A stretch of DNA of 20,221 nt from Saccoglossus kowalevskii. Its lineage: Eukaryota; Hemichordata; Enteropneusta; Harrimaniidae. Each line of letters begins with the position of its first letter. The stretch's first letter is position 1. Position numbers and translations under genes: made by a program. Shown piece after piece: positions 19,824 to 20,221 of this stretch. Below the pieces are notes generated by a model. That model had not been told where the DNA came from and did no database searches. It saw only the letters and a program-made list of their open reading frames with translations. The DNA lies in the NCBI RefSeq assembly GCF_000003605.2, contig NW_003145106.1:1-20221 (forward strand). Reading direction: 5' to 3'.

Positions 19824-20221
19824 ATTACAAGTCTAATGAATTAATTGTAACACTGCTTGAATGATGATAGTGGAAGAGATGGCGGTGGTGTAATTATTAC
19901 AAGTCTAATGAATTAATAGTAATACTGCATGAATGATGATAGTGGAAGTGATGGTGGTGGTGTAATTATTACAAGTCTAATAAATTAATAGTAACACTGC
20001 TTGAATGATGATAGTGGAAGTGATGGCGGTGCTGTAATTATTACAAGTCTAATGAGTTAATAGTAACATTGCTTGAATGATGATACTGGAAGTGATGGTG
20101 GTGGTGTAATCATTACAAGTCTAATGAATCAATAGCAACACTGCGTGAATGGTGATAGTAGAGTTATGCTGGTGCTGTAATTATTACAAGTCTTAATGAA
20201 TCAATAGTAACACTGCGTGAA
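19824..20221. repeat. Module M5, cut by the window end
   Basis: Follows M2 at offset 7931, with the same AATAAATTAATAG, AATGAGTTAATAG and GATAGTAG variants. Near the end it lacks one G (GATAGTAGAG at about 20160) and has an extra T (AGTCTTAATG at about 20193). Both are one-base homopolymer changes unique in the window and may be sequence errors. Confidence 0.9.

Larger units (their letters stand above)
1..20221. repeat. 72-bp satellite array, about 285 head-to-tail units, filling the window
   Basis: The same unit repeats every 72 bases from base 7 onward; 3601-3672 is representative. Each unit has an AT-rich half (ATTACAAGTCTAATG, then AATTAATAG or AATCAATAG, then TAACACTGC) and a G-rich half (GATGATAGTGGAAGTGATGG, then GTGGTGTAAT). 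Counted on the representative form, it has 24 A, 23 T, 19 G and 6 C, or 35% GC with a strong G-over-C bias on the plus strand. All units point the same way and no non-repeat insertion is visible. Units differ at a limited set of positions (for example GCTTG, GCGTG, GCATG or GTGTG before AATG; GTGATGG or GTTATGG in the G-rich half). The order of these variants defines higher-order blocks. Neither end reaches unique flanking DNA with certainty, so the true array is probably longer. A function such as a centromeric or heterochromatic role is possible but not shown by the sequence. Confidence 0.98.

Noticed and set aside
1-20221. CRISPR array
   Set aside because: No unique spacers separate conserved repeats. 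The whole 72-bp unit is repeated contiguously, and the variable positions are point substitutions shared between distant units.
1-20221. Coding tandem-repeat protein on the plus strand
   Set aside because: Each forward frame of the unit has several stops (TAA, TAG and TAA in one, TAA, TGA and TGA in another, TGA, TGA and TAG in the third), so no repeat protein can be read.
1-20221. Telomeric, alpha-satellite or CENP-B box repeats
   Set aside because: There are no TTAGGG-like runs, the unit length is 72 and not 171, and no CENP-B box core (TTCG with CGGG) is present in the units.
1-20221. Bacterial iteron origin or plasmid partition site
   Set aside because: Length (20 kb), the higher-order mosaic and the absence of any replication or partition gene argue against this. 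Iteron arrays are a few hundred bases long.

Overview
This window is one uninterrupted tandem-repeat array. From base 7 to the end it consists of about 285 head-to-tail copies of a 72-bp unit; the copy at 3601-3672 is a good representative. I see no gene, RNA gene, transposon or unique sequence. Every forward frame is closed several times per unit. The one reverse frame that stays in register (72 bp = 24 codons) is closed once per unit by TAA or TGA. A 20-kb AT-rich array (about 35% GC in the representative unit) with no coding sequence is typical of a eukaryotic satellite or macrosatellite (pericentromeric, subtelomeric or intercalary). The sequence alone does not identify the species. Nothing suggests a bacterium or phage.

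The array is not a simple repeat. Units carry diagnostic variants that recur in the same order over kilobases, so the array is a mosaic of higher-order blocks. The largest is 7-3600, repeated at 5760-9130: offset 5753, falling to 5465 after a 288-bp local expansion. Other copied blocks are 5616-6874 at 9131-10386 (offset 3512), 10099-12290 at 18391-20221 (offset 8292, then 7931), 7928-8778 at 17259-18109 (offset 9331), and 6048-6834 at 12469-13255 (offset 6421). Recurrent marker modules are a 35-bp truncated unit (8 copies), a 70-bp unit (5 copies), a diverged three-unit module B (4 copies), a 288-bp tetramer (7 full or partial copies in three places) and an exact 504-bp seven-unit module M (5 copies, the last cut by the window end).

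Layout: 1-3600 block I; 3601-3888 ordinary units; 3889-4103 B1; 4248-4823 tetramers; 4824-5039 trimer duplication; 5040-5543 M1; 5544-5759 linker; 5760-9130 second copy of block I; 9131-10386 copy of 5616-6874; 10387-12396 B2, tetramers and M2; 12469-14231 rearranged block I pieces; 14376-14879 M3; 14880-16282 further block I pieces; 16283-16786 M4; 16787-17283 B3; 17259-18109 block I piece; 18391 to the end, B4, tetramers and partial M5.

The points most worth a second look are a patch of ten one-base deletions in doubled letters exactly at a block junction (about 9081-9145), which looks like an assembly or consensus error; perfectly identical 144-bp dimers that mark very recent expansion; a short dyad (TGTAAT-N-ATTACA) at unit boundaries; a strongly strand-biased G-rich half-unit with a weak two-layer G-quadruplex pattern; and a CpG site whose variants look like methylation-driven decay. 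No undescribed gene system is supported here.
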